A stretch of 64,000 bases of DNA, from contig NC_091142.1 in the NCBI RefSeq assembly GCF_041381155.1, forward strand, positions 22,096,362 through 22,160,361, read 5' to 3'. The position numbers were made by a program, and so were the translations under genes. The notes under the pieces were generated by a model. It was given only the letters and a program-made list of their open reading frames with translations, was not told where the DNA came from and made no database searches. Numbering within the stretch: the stretch's first letter is position 1; every line of letters begins with the position of its first letter. Of this stretch, positions 35,663 to 47,557 are shown one piece after another. The DNA comes from Argopecten irradians (lineage: Eukaryota; Mollusca; Bivalvia; Pectinida; Pectinidae).

Positions 35663-36432
35663 TTAAAGTTGTATGGTCTATCACTTTCGCTCTTTTTGTC
35701 ATAGTGAAAACTGTTTAAGTGTTATACACATTTTTCCCCGTCTGTCCGAGGTTTAAACTTTCTACTTTTACCACTTTTTTATAAAGTTGCAGCACTGGAA
35801 GTATTTTTAATTATAGAAGTAAAAAATCTTATTAATGTGTACACGTCAAAAATAAGCTCGAAAGATGCCAAATCATTCCGAACTCTTCCGAACATCGTTG
35901 CGACAATCTCGAAGTAACATGAGCGTTGTGAAACCAAATGTCAACAATGTTTTTTCTTAAACAAAACATGCGGTCGACCTCAGTAGACTGGATCTACAAA
36001 GAAAATAATGCTTGCACATTACAATATTTGATACACACAATATTGAATTACGGCAATGTGTGAATTAGATGTTTCAAATACTCGCTCTGTGGACATATAC
36101 CAGCACGATTTGCTCATATTAGCCAGAAGGAAAACGTAAACAAAACACATGTGCGCTTACTCTAGTTACCTGGATCACCACGTGCAGGACGTGTGGACAT
36201 AAATCACGTGGTACGATTCGGAATGCCGACAAAAGCCGAAGGTACTGAACATGGCGGTGATTGAAGGCGCTGTATTCAAAACCAGGAATAAATGATACCT
36301 AGATTTCGGAGCTCTTATAGGCCGACATATTCTCTTGGGGAGCTTAATCAATAAGTTCCATGTGTGTGTTCAAATATCAAATGTTTAAGCAATATATCGT
36401 TACAGTGAAAATTACCAGAAATACAACTTTAA
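35663..36432. mobile_element. 0.77-kb nonautonomous TTAA element, copy 2
   Basis: It starts TTAAAGTTGTATGGTCTATC and ends AATACAACTTTAA. It is alike along its whole length to 10009-10782, with small indels. It is non-coding. Confidence 0.85.
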
Positions 36433-36719
36433 GCTACATACCATTTATTTTATTTTTAAAATGTCACTGTATACGTAGTCGGATCTCGAAACTCAAAATA
36501 GAGAGTCTTATTTTAATAATTATTTAAATAGATAAAATGACAAATGACTAAGAGCTAATCAGTAGCAATAGTTTTATATATTTTGATATATATATATATA
36601 TATAGCTGTTTTCTAAATTAAGAAGACCAAAGCCAATTAAATAACTTTCTCTAAGTATGTTTTTTAAAAGCATCGTTGCGAAATAGGATTTGAAATAAAT
36701 ACATTTAAGCAATAAATTG

Positions 36720-37300
36720 TTACCAGATTGGACATACAGTTGATATGAAGCCCATCCGGAAGGAAGATGAATAGAATGGCGCCCGTTAGAGCGCCATGAA
36801 TATTTATCTTTCGGACGAATGGGCTTCATATCAACTGTATGTCCAATCTGGTAATAGTTTATTACTTATATTTCCATTACGATTATTAAAATTCAACACT
36901 ATACATGTATATCCTTTGACTTTTCCCGCTTAAGCTTGTGTTGACGTCACCAAGTTTAATAAACGGAACAGCCATATCATCAGCTTCTGAATATAGTTCA
37001 ACACAAAACGGTTTGAAACAAGCGAACAAATGAAAATTATGCGATGATATTTTTTAATACATGCTTCTTTGTAAACATGATAATACTATTAGATTGAATA
37101 GACCACACAACTTTAAAACCACATTTTAAATTATTTGACCGTTATGTATAGGCGTAAGTATATATTGTTTACACTGTCCGTGACGCGGCGGAAACGTTAA
37201 CTATTCATACGCTTGACCAGATTGGAGTTCATAGCGTGATATTGCCCATCTGGTTTAACATAGATCAAACGGGAAACTGAAAGTAGAAATGGAAATATAA
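36720..37300. mobile_element. Hairpin-headed TIR element, copy H2
   Basis: Positions 36720-36854 form one near-palindrome from TTACCAGATTGGACATACAG to CTGTATGTCCAATCTGGTAA, with a small GC-rich inner stem GGCGCC/GCGCC. Just outside the right arm is CTTATATTTCCATTAC, and its inverse, AAATGGAAATATAATA, closes the element near 37287-37302. The body (GGAACAGCCATATCATCAGC, GTGACGCGGCGGAAACGTTA) is repeated with high identity at 63350-63700. Confidence 0.65.
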
Positions 37301-37307
37301 TAGTATA

Positions 37308-37585
37308 TACCGTAATCGCCGTAATTAGCGCTTAAATAATGGTAACAAAGGATGGCGCTTATTAGTGAACCAAAATGTTTTAGACGATGCAATATTATGT
37401 CGTGTAAAAGACTCACAAGTTCATGTAATATGAGATACATTGATATTGCTGATGTTAGAGGCATTATATGTTGTAAAAAAAGTTTATTTCCAGTGAATTG
37501 GGGCGTTAATACAACTTCAAACACCCTCCAGAAAAGGGGAGGTGCGATTCTCAGGGGATTGACGCTAATTACGGCGATTACGGTA
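37308..37585. mobile_element. 278-bp MITE with perfect 23-bp TIRs
   Basis: TACCGTAATCGCCGTAATTA at 37308 is exactly inverted at 37563-37585, 23 of 23 positions. The interior is non-coding. It lies 7 bp from the end of the hairpin element H2. Confidence 0.85.
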
Positions 37586-39540
37586 ACTGATTATTAATAT
37601 GAATTTAGTGGTTGAAGATATTGAACTTTTTCACATTAAACAAATAATATCCAAAACAAAAACTAAAGTCATATTATTTGTCAGTATGGCATACTAGTGA
37701 TATTTAGTGAGATATCTTAATTGTATTTCCCAAAGCTCGTGAAGGAACACATCTACAATTTTAGTAGTTAATTTGAATTGTCTGTCTATACTTTCGGAGC
37801 AATACATTATGACCGGATATATTAAGGAATCTCGACTTCTAGGTCACAAACTAATTCTGTGATAGCTACCTTACTGGCTTGTTACTTATAAAAAAACATA
37901 TCTATTAATAAAATATTTAATGATTTGATGACTTTGTTTTTTATTTTTTCTGCTTTAGATACATAAAAAATATTTTTTGAATGATTTAACGTGACCATTA
38001 CAGTCAAAAAGATCGTCGTCAGACACGATTTAATATTTATTGATTTCCATATAACATTTAACGTTAACAACGATGGGTTTATAAGGTTTACTTCCTAATA
38101 AACAACCAGGGTCATGTAAGCACGTGCCAGGCTTGTTTTTGGAGGAAAGCCGGAGTACTCGGAAAAAAACAGAAAAGTTAACAATAAACTATAGTTTATT
38201 AAATGAGTTGCAGATACATAAAATAAGCTAATTTAAAATACGTTAACTTAAGAAGAGGGTATACTTCAGCTGCTTGCTTATTATTTTCTGTGCGTTTGTT
38301 ATAGTTTACAGCGAACAGAACGCATGGTTTTCAAATATGGTAATAGTTACCATATATAGCACGCATCGGTAGTAGTCCGCATAAGGCAACTTCTGATTTC
38401 AAAAAACCCATATCCCCCTGGCGATCCACAGGAAATTACAGCGTTTATCCAAGAATAAACCTGTTTGAACACAGATATTTAAAAATGAAAAAAAAAAAAT
38501 CAATGAATGATGGAAGAAAAGTGTAAACTAAAACGTTCCTAATTAGTTGTTTGACTTTAAAATGGCTGCAACGTTTTTGAGTATAATTATGAAATTTATA
38601 TTATACATGAATACCGCCTGATCACTAAATTACAGAAAAACAATCCTGTAGAGTTTAAACTCTTATGGCTTTTATTTTACTTTTCATCAGAAATATTTAT
38701 AGTAAACGTAAAGTTTGATAGTATATCTTATATCTACTAATACAGTATTTATGTCATACAATTACCACCAAGACTGTATCAGAATGCACCAAATTATTAT
38801 TGTGTAATTATATGCAAAGAAATGAAAAATAAGACGAAAACTCCGTTTTACCCTGTACACATTTGAAATAGTTTTTTTTTATCATGTTTGACTTTTTTAC
38901 TGATGTTAAGTTGTTATCAAAAGATTGTCACATACTGACATACTATCAATAATAAGGATGTATATAAGGATCATTCGGAAGACTAAGGTAGGCAACACGA
39001 CATATAAGAACAATTTTCAAATATTGAAATAGGACAAACCGTTACCCGGAAGGCGTCGAAAATAACACTATAAGAGGCGTACATTGAAGTTGTCCTGTTC
39101 TGATTATTAAAGTTTGATTGTCTGATGATAGACCGACTTTCTATATAGATAATATTTAACGTGTGATAATAAACCTCTGTATCTAGTAATGTCAAATGTG
39201 ATATGCTGATATGAAGGTCTTAATCTCGACTGTGTACTTTACAAATCGAAAGCGAAAGTAAATCTATGTTCTGCGAAAGAACGGTATTACCATAAGTAAA
39301 GGGAAGTAAATCCTATTTAAATTACTAACCATGGTAGTGTCAGCGAGTACATGTGAAACAGATTTAGTAACCAAACCTTATGAATTTGTATATTTAGGAT
39401 ATCATATGGTTATTACAAAAATTTAGCGTACACATTTTACTTGCTTCACTACATAGCTTTTTGAATTTCAACATTATCAATTGTAATAATTAACAATAAA
39501 TGGAAACGGATATAGGTCTTATATTATATATAGGTCATGG
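37586..39540. other. AT-rich intergenic DNA
   Basis: No gene or clear repeat boundary. At 38140-38170 the phrase GGAGGAAAGCCGGAGTACTC recalls a SINE or other common repeat tail. Confidence 0.4.
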
Positions 39541-39599
39541 GCTAGGAGGGTCCCACATGCACCCCCCTCCAAACCTCCGAACCAATATTTTTCTGAACC

Positions 39600-40150
39600 C
39601 TTATGACCCCTGATCACAAATCAAAATATTAACATGGCATAAGTTGGGATGAACTTCACGGTTATGACGTCATCAAGATGGCCGCCATCTTGAATTTCAC
39701 TAAAAATTGAAAAATAGTCATAACATTGACATTTTTCAACCGAAGTAGACAAATGAGGTATCAAAATGACCACAATAGAACAACAAATATAAATCAGGAC
39801 CCCAAAATCCAATATATGTAGTTATTGATACGCAGGAAATGAAAAAAAATCTTATTTTAAGCTCAGAAATGGTGATTTTTCAGCAAAATTTTTCATATTT
39901 GGGTTGACGCAGCAAAAATGTTTCCCAACAGCAAACTATTATTTCTAACAAGTTTTTTGACCACTTATCAATCAGTTTAAGCAAAAAAATAACAAAAAAC
40001 CAATATTAACATCGTATAAGTTCCAGGTTATGACGTCATCAAGAAGAATAGTCATAACATTGACATTTTTAACTAAAGTAGACAAATAAGGTATCAAAAT
40101 GACCACAATAGAAAACAAAATACATGTCAGGACCAAATAATCCAATTTAT
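39600..40150. repeat. Two diverged tandem copies of a unit of about 370 bp
   Basis: AATATTAACATGGCATAAGT, GGTTATGACGTCATCAAGA, AGTCATAACATTGACATTTT and GGTATCAAAATGACCACAAT occur in this order near 39625-39780 and again near 39998-40115. The second copy runs directly into the end of the retroelement at 40151. Each copy has a TGACGTCA site. Confidence 0.7.
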
Positions 40151-40440
40151 GCACACTCCACATACAGAAAACAAAGAGTTTAAATGAATTGAAAATGGCC
40201 ACCATAAGGTGACATATTTATTATAAAATTATATAAAACTCATATCAAAGTAATAAAACAAATATTATGCAAACAAATTGACACTATGCAAACAAATTGA
40301 CACATAATTCAGTTTTATAGAATTATGTTAAAAGATTATGAAAACATAACATAATCTAGAACATCTCAATATTGATATTAAGGTGGGGGTTCGATAGAAC
40401 AGGGCCAAAAAATATGAAAAAATCTCAAATAGGAACTAAA
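40151..40440 (-). repeat. Split direct repeat B2 of the Ngaro-like element
   Basis: It shares GCACACTCCACATACAGAAA, ATGGCCACCATAAGGTGACA, TGCAAACAAATTGACAC and GGTGGGGGTTCGATAGAACA with B1 at about 40731-41005, in the same order and orientation. It is the outermost repeat at the 3' end of the element. Confidence 0.85.
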
Positions 40441-40472
40441 ATAATAAAATTGGGCGGGTATACAAAGGGTGG

Positions 40473-40735
40473 GTTTTTTGGCAATTTGTTGAGTTATTAT
40501 CAATAAAATGTTGCACAAAATGTATGCCAATATGGCGCCCGTGAAAATTTTTCTTAGATGAAGGGCTAATGGCTTAGCCAATCAGATTCTTTTACAAAAG
40601 GGTGACGTCATACGGTACCCCAAATAAGGGACAGTCAAGCAAAGGGGAACAACTCCTACTTAAATTGTACACAATTACTTCTATATGTGTCAGTACATAA
40701 AATTAGCTATACGTATAGCTTGCATTTATGCACAC
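40473..40735 (-). repeat. Split direct repeat A2 of the Ngaro-like element
   Basis: About 260 bp, directly repeated at 53492-53757 (A1). Shared phrases include TTGGCAATTTGTTGAGTTAT, CCAATATGGCGCCCGTGAAA and GTCATACGGTACCCCAAATA. It lies between B2 and B1. Confidence 0.9.
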
Positions 40736-41005
40736 ACTCCACATACAGAAAACAAGAGTTAAATGAATTGAAAATGGCCACCATAAGGTGACATATTTAT
40801 TATAAAATTATATAAAACTCATATCAAAGTAATATAATGCAAACAAATTGACACTATGCAAACAAATTGACACATAATTCAGTTTTATAGAATTATGTTA
40901 AAAGATTATGAAACATAACATAATCTAGAACATCTCAATATTGATATTAAGGTGGGGGTTCGATAGAACACGGCCACAAAGTTAAAAATATCTCAAAGAG
41001 GATTT
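40731..41005 (-). repeat. Split direct repeat B1 of the Ngaro-like element
   Basis: It is the inner copy of the B repeat, adjoining A2 on its left and the retroelement's 3' non-coding region on its right. Similarity to B2 fades after about 41005. Confidence 0.85.
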
Positions 41006-41831
41006 TTAACTCCCCCCCCTCCCCAACCACACAAAGTTCACTTTAAAACACATTCAAGTAAATAAAAGAAACAGTTCAAGGTTTTTAAAGTGGAGTATAT
41101 TAACATTCAATGTGTTTTGTTCAAAAAAGGACTCAATAATAAAATTAATATCAGCTGAAATAAAATTGTTCCCACTAATATATCTTGCCAAGCCCAAGCA
41201 TGGCAAGATAAATACACAAGTTCTTCACTATTATATCAACACTTTGATCACATATATCTTCCTCATGGTCCACATTCGGAGATTTCCATAATATGTATTT
41301 GGATTTCTGAATGTTCAAGTTAGCTGACGGAATTCATCAAATACGCAGTCCCTGAATTCCTATACTGCATTGACCATAATTTGTTGTTTGGAGACAGGTG
41401 CTAATATATATCTAAAGAAACCATAAACTAAAATTATGAAGGTACAGTAAATCCAGGAAACTGGCTCAAGCAAGTTCCTGTCAAGATTACTAAATCAAAA
41501 AACACATATTAGGCTATGTACAAAAACATTTAAAGTCAACCATGATAAGATTTATATTGCCAAATATCTTTGCAATCAAACTAATACCTATACGTTTATG
41601 TGAACAAGGAAGCCGGCCCAAGCAAGCTTTCCTAAACAGGAAAATGTTAAAAATACACAAAAATTTATTTAGTAGAAAAACTAAACCACATGGAAAAAAT
41701 GTATAAATGAGGAAGCCGGCCCAAGCAAGCTATCCCATGTACACTATATTACTTGTACAAGAAGAAATACTGTGCATATTAAAAAAAACATATAAAAACA
41801 ACACATAGTAAGTGAAAATGATATAACTACA

Positions 41832-42569
41832 TCACTGAATTTGCCCTAATGTATTTCCGGAAGGCTGATGAATGCCATCTCCCCATAGAACAAATTTTGG
41901 CATCAGAATAGCCTTGTTCTGCAGCATAGGATGCGCCCCGATCCTAAAGCTATGGCCTTTATAACATGTACTATCTAACTTACAAAAAGCTAGACATCTG
42001 TGTAACTGTCTGTCAAAAAGGGGGCGGGGGACTGGGGTGTTGCCAGGAATAACAAACAGGGGGCCTGAATTTGATCCCCTTAAAAGTAAATAATCATGCA
42101 AAGCTTTTAGCAGCAGATGATTTTGTGGTCCATGGCCAAAACTGATTTTGTGTCGAGCATTGTTGAGATTGTGTTTAAAGCGACTAAAAAACACATTAAT
42201 AACAAGACCAGAACTAGATTGTTCCAGCTGAACATCAGAAAGCAGTAAATTGTTCTGATTATTGCCAGTCATTGTGATTTCACCTACGCGTGCAAAAGTA
42301 TTGAAAGCAAATAAAAACATTGCTTGGAAGAGGACACGGTAGTATGCTGTTGTGGCTGTATGAACTACTGCCTGTATGAGACGGTCTAATATTGGTACAG
42401 TAATGGGCAATCTCATATCAATGGAAGGAGCTAAGCGATACGCACCAGCAACTACTTTCTTAACCAGGAAGGATGCTGTTGGATCAGATCTATGCAATAA
42501 TTTATGAACATAGGCAATAGCAGACAAATATGTAGAAATAGTTCTAGGTGAAAACTTGTGATAATACAA
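41832..42569 (-). other. Tyrosine recombinase part of the Ngaro-like fossil
   Basis: Phage-integrase-type recombinase, the integration enzyme of this element class. An N-terminal SAM-like helical segment (FSPRTISTYLSAIAYVHKLL) and the RVGEI box around the first catalytic Arg are visible, with the HSFRIGA box near the end. About 245 residues. It lies downstream of the RT region on the same strand and upstream of B1, the usual place. Confidence 0.8.
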
Positions 42570-42706
42570 ATGAGCAACGAAAAGTGAAATATGAGATGGG
42601 CAAAGGTGTTGACTAAAAGGGTCAAATTGACTTGCTACAGCAAACTCTTGAAAGTATTTCAGAGCTCTATCATAAATATTGCGACTTGATGGTGCCAGGG
42701 AAGCTG

Positions 42707-44092
42707 TCAGTAGATGTTCAATGACTGGAAGAAGTTGTGTGGTACCAAGTGGTTGGGAACTTCTGTTGGAAGAACATCCGCCTGTTGGGCGAGAGTCTTG
42801 AACTTGGCAATCTGTAACCGAGAAAGGGAATCAGCAAGGATGTTGCGTTTTCCAACAACATGTCTACATCTAAAATTCAAATTAAGTTGTAGACATTTTA
42901 GAACTAAACATCTGACCATTTTTAAGAGTGTTTCCTCCTTACTAGTTTGTTTGTTAATGACCGATACGAGTGCTTCATTGTCAGTGAAGAAGATGATGGA
43001 ATGATTAGCCCAGAGGTGACCCCAGGTATACACAGCTAGTAAAATAGGGTAAAACTCGAGCACTGAGATATTAAACTTTCTAAATGACTTAGGAAAAACG
43101 CCATACAGCCAACTATTTTTGAAAACAGCTCCATAACCAATAGTAGAAGAAGCATCTGTATACAACTGTAAGGTGTGATTGGACAGGAATTTTTCCTCTA
43201 TGAAAATTATGCGCCCATTATACTCTTGGAGAAACTGTAACCACACTCGTAAATCATCCTTTGCTTCTAATGTAATACGAATGTGATGAAAGGGTTCAAA
43301 AACTCCAATAGTTAAATTAATGAGACGTCGAAGGAAGGGACGACCAGGTACAACCACAGAGCATGCAAAGTTGAGTAAACCTATCAGAGATTGTAAGTCT
43401 TTCAGCGAGCATTTTGACTTGTTGAGTAAAGATTGTATAGCTATGATAGACTTATCAACTTTATCTGATGGTAGTGAAGCTGTAGAAGTTACACTATCAA
43501 GTGCTATACCGACAAACGACATTTTTTGGCTAGGCGGGAAAGTTTTCTCTACAGCTATGGGAACTCCTATATCATTACACATCCAAATGAACCTTTGTAA
43601 AGCAGATTCTGCTAAGTCATGTGACTCCTCTACAAACATGAAGTCATCCAAAATATGTATAACATGATTACATTTTAACTTAGTGACAGCTATCCACTCT
43701 AGAGCAGTACTAAACGCTTCAAAAATTTTACAAGATGTAGAACAACCCATAGGTAAGCAAGTGTCATAATAGTACTGATTATTGAAAGAAAAACCCAGCA
43801 ATTCATGATCCAATTGATGAACTGGTATAATTCTAAAGGCCAATTTAATATTAGTTTTTGCCATGAAACATCCTGACCCACACTGCTTCACATGTGATAT
43901 TGCGTCTTCTATGCCAGCATAATGGACTTCTGAAGATTCAGAGAGAATACCGCTATTTACAGAATGTGAATGTGACCCATTGCGAGGGTAAGACAGGTGG
44001 TGAATTAATCTAAATTCGCCTAGTGCTTTCTTAGGAACTAAGCCCAGGGAGATAATTTCAAATTTTTTAAAGGGATAGTTGGAAAAGGACAC
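42707..44092 (-). other. Reverse transcriptase and RNase H part of the Ngaro-like fossil
   Basis: About 460 residues of DIRS/Ngaro-type RT. FRLIHHLSYP and the LDDF catalytic box are present, followed by an RNase H segment beginning LQLYTDASSTIGYGAVF and ending with the GKRNILADSLSRL box shared by retroelement RNase H domains. It lies between the gag-like region and the recombinase. Confidence 0.85.
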
Positions 44093-45395
44093 TTAACTCG
44101 CCCCAGTTCGACTTCCTTATCAATCTTATTTTGAACGATGTTAGGATTAGTTAAAGCTGATTGTAAATTAGGACTATTTTGTGGCCGCCGTTCACCTTGA
44201 AAATGTAAATGAAACCCATTTGTAAAACCCTGAATAAGCTTAAGGTATGACAATTTATCTGAACTGTAGCCTTGTAAATACTCTCTAAGTTCATCAACAT
44301 TTATAGGTGTTGTCACTGAAGAACATATTCTAGAGTTAGGAGGATGAAGCTGTGGTTGGTTTAGGTTTTTCGGAACATTTGAACTGAGGGTGTTTGCCAC
44401 CACATTTTCCACAGACGTGGGAAAAGGAGCAGCCCCCACAGTGTGCTCCCTTGTTAAATCGAAAGCAGGTTCCTGGATTGGAACGAAAAGAATGATTCCC
44501 TGATGTATGCGGGGAAGATGAAGGGAATGTTTGTTTTCGATTGGATGATTGGGGTTTTGACTTTGATGCTGTCATAGCCATACAGTATAGCTCTTGCTCT
44601 AAAGAGCCCCAATCCATATCTATGGCTGTTTGCTTGAGACGGCGAAAACTAGTATCGTACGTATACCAGGCACCACCGGCTTTCGCAATATTCCGAACCA
44701 CATGTTGGTAAGTAGCCAAACCCTCAGTGGCCTCTGGATATTTCTGTCTATAAACAGAGGAAAGGATGCTTTTTCTGGTTTGCATCTGTCCATCTTTCTA
44801 TATTTAAAAACTTTTTCTGGTTTGCCTGAGTCAAGCCAACACTACCAGAGTCGTCCAATTGTAAAGTGTACTTTGGAGCAGTTTGCTCGTCCAAAATTTG
44901 TGATAGGTCCAAGAATTCCCCATCCCATATTTTTTGCCTTAATTTTGGAGCAACTTTTTGATGTAATGGACGGCATGATATCTGTGGTGGCTTGACAAAT
45001 GGCATATCAGGTACAAACACACTACTGTTACTGTTAGGTATATAAGAGTTCGTATCAAAATTAGCACCTGTCTCCGTATGTCCATGATCGCCGGAAGTGT
45101 TCGGATGTATCATAGCTGTCGCATCGCGGGCCTGTGTTGCTGAGCTCCCTGCTGCAGCAGCTGGTTCACATGATGATAAGGTCAAGGGGACAGGTGGCTT
45201 TCGGAGCTCCTCCAAAACCGCTGCAGTGACAGTTTTTGTAATAGCGGAAATGGTAGCTGCTGGAATGGCTCCTGCAGAGTCTTCCTGGGCTGGTACGCTT
45301 ATAATGGGCACTGGAGACGAGCTTGTGGGTGCTTTGCGTTTCCGAGTTGCCCTGGTGCTGGTAGACTTAGGCCTGGATGCCATATTAATTGGACA
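44093..45395 (-). other. Gag-like region of the Ngaro-like fossil
   Basis: It starts near 45390 with a basic, Ser/Ala-rich N-terminus (MASRPKSTSTRATRKRKAPT). It ends with a DIRS-type zinc knuckle containing CGGCSFSHVCGKCGGKH. This nucleocapsid-like protein class precedes the RT in DIRS and Ngaro elements. The region is in several overlapping open stretches and is best treated as broken. Confidence 0.7.
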
Positions 45396-45489
45396 CTGTA
45401 TAATGAAAAAGAAGACCAGCATACAAAAAGGTCATATATATTGGATATATGTGTATAAAACCCACGTAGCCAGACATATCTGGGCTGTA

Positions 45490-46335
45490 CTAAATTATAT
45501 AATAATAACAACCAGGCATAGCTGGGCTGTACTAAAATGTAATAACCAGTCATAGCTGGGCTGTACTGAATATAATAACCAGTCATAGCTGGGCTGTACT
45601 GAAATATATAATAACCAGTCATAGCTGGGCTGTACTGAATATAACAACCAGTCATAGCTGGGCTGTACTGAATATAATAACCAGTCATAGCTGGGCTGTA
45701 CTGAAATATATAATAACCAGTCATAGCTGGGCTGTACTAAAATGTAATAACCAGTCATAGCTGGGCTGTACTAAAATGTAATAACCAGTCATAGCTGGGC
45801 TGTACTGAATATAATAACCAGTCATAGCTGGGCTGTACTGAAATATATAATAACCAGTCATAGCTGGGCTGTACTGAATATAACAACCAGTCATAGCTGG
45901 GCTGTACTGAATATAATAACCAGTCATAGCTGGGCTGTACTGAAATATATAATAACCAGTCATAGCTGGGCTGTACTAAAATGTAATAACCAGTCATAGC
46001 TGGGCTGTACTAAAATGTAATAACCAGTCATAGCTGGGCTGTACTGAATATAACAACCAGTCATAGCTGGGCTGTACTGAATATAATAACCAGTCATAGC
46101 TGGGCTGTACTGAAATATATAATAACCAGTCATAGCTGGGCTGTACTAAAATGTAATAACCAGTCATAGCTGGGCTGTACTAAAATGTAATAACCAGTCA
46201 TAGCTGGGCTGTACTGAATATAACAACCAGTCATAGCTGGGCTGTACTGAATATAATAACCAGTCATAGCTGGGCTGTACTGAAATATATAATAACCAGT
46301 CATAGCTGGGCTGTACTGAAATATTATAAATTATA
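45490..46335. repeat. Minisatellite of 29-35 bp units inside the Ngaro-like element
   Basis: About 26 copies of ATAACCAGTCATAGCTGGGC followed by TGTACT and a variable AT-rich spacer (GAATAT, GAAATATAT or AAAATGT). Spacer types recur in a fixed order, giving a higher-order period of about 240 bp (compare 45733-45800 with 45973-46040). It lies between the gag-like region and the SGNH-like part. Confidence 0.9.
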
Positions 46336-46559
46336 AAATATAACCAGTCATGTAGCTGTACTGTACTGAATTATCAAACCAGTGTGAAGCTGTAACTGGT
46401 ATTTAATTAACCTGTCACAGTTTGACTGAACTGAGATATCAGATTCAATCAAAAGCTAAAGAATTAATAACTTATAAATTAAATATCAAGCCAAAGGCCA
46501 GATATAAAGCTGGACTCTGTGTAAAAATTTGAACATTAATAATCACCGCTTATAATAAG

Positions 46560-46898
46560 CTAAAACCTACCCTCACTATGAGCCATACATTTGGAACATG
46601 CATGTTTAATGGCCAGTCTTAGGTTCCGATAAAACTTAGAAGTGCCTAGTGAGTTAAGATGGCATCCGTCAGGTAAAAACAAATCGTGTGGGCTTTCATG
46701 CATGCGCTTGTGACGCCACATCAGTAAACCTTCACAAAACTGTACTAATTTAAAAATGTCAGTATTGGTCTCCTCTCTGCGAGTTTCATATACATGGGGA
46801 TGCATGCCTCTAGGGTTCGGGCGTTTGAATATGTCACAAATCAACACGAACATAACCCCATAATTGCGACGTAGGTGGCTAGCAAAACGGACAATCTG
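46560..46898 (-). other. SGNH-hydrolase-like segment, C-terminal part (fossil, split by a transposon)
   Basis: About 110 residues ending in the SGNH block V: LFLPDGCHLNSLGTSKFYRN holds the Asp and His of the catalytic set. Upstream VRFASHLRRNYGV is typical of the SGNH proteins that accompany tyrosine-recombinase elements. The DNA transposon begins at 46899; the matching N-terminal part with the GND block lies beyond it, near 52983-53090. Broken; treated as part of the Ngaro-like element. Confidence 0.7.
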
Positions 46899-47127
46899 CA
46901 GGTTGGGGAAATCTGCCATATTCAGCTATATAGCTGATATCAGCTACTCTAGCTCATAACAGCTACTATCAATAGCTCATTTCAGCTATTCGGAAACAAT
47001 ATGTTTGTCGACGTGTCAAATACACAAAGTCGCACGTGCGCCACAAAATTATCGGGTACCCACATGCATCAAACTCTGTATATAAACAAGTTTCGCGAAT
47101 GTTACCACGTCATTTTTCCTGCAGCGG
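46899..47127. repeat. Left 230-bp TIR of the 6-kb transposon, with AGCT palindromes
   Basis: After CAGGTTGGGG comes AAATCTGCCATAT and then a cluster of AGCT-centred dyads. The perfect 16-bp palindrome TCAGCTATATAGCTGA is followed by TGATATCA, CTAGCTCATAACAGCTAC and AATAGCTCATTTCAGCTATT. The inner part holds GTCGACGTGTC, GCACGTGCG and GGGTACCC. The right TIR (52755-52977) repeats all of it inverted. Confidence 0.9.
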
Positions 47128-47557
47128 TTGAAGAAATACACAACTATCATAGAAAGTGACCACCATGCTCACCTGCATTCCAATTTGAAGTAAGTTAACT
47201 TAATATCTGCACATATATCTGCCATCTCCACCTTCCATGACACCCAAACATTTCTCTCTGCTGCAAGTACCCGGATGCGGAAGTAGTCTAAGCTGAAAAA
47301 CGACCCAGATTAGGAATCCGAATCGGGTCAATGCTGTAAAAATACGGATGCACATAAATGTAAACCGTAATCTTAAAATATCATTGGTGATTGAATTAGT
47401 CATTAAAAAATCAACAAAATCACTACAATTTTACGTTTTATTACAAAATATTGTGCGATTAAAGTTAATCAATGCGTATTTACAAGTGAATAACATATAT
47501 ATTTATCATAATATGCGACATAATCTTTACTATATTTTTGTGTTCTTTTTTTTTTAG

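Noticed and set aside
43320-43667. Plus-strand frames at 43320-43667, 42714-43004, 44630-44995 and 45097-45555
   Set aside because: They are shadows of the minus-strand retroelement coding regions.
45495-45997. Repeated open frames reading PSYDWLLY or PAMTGYYI
   Set aside because: They are translations of the minisatellite inside the Ngaro-like element.
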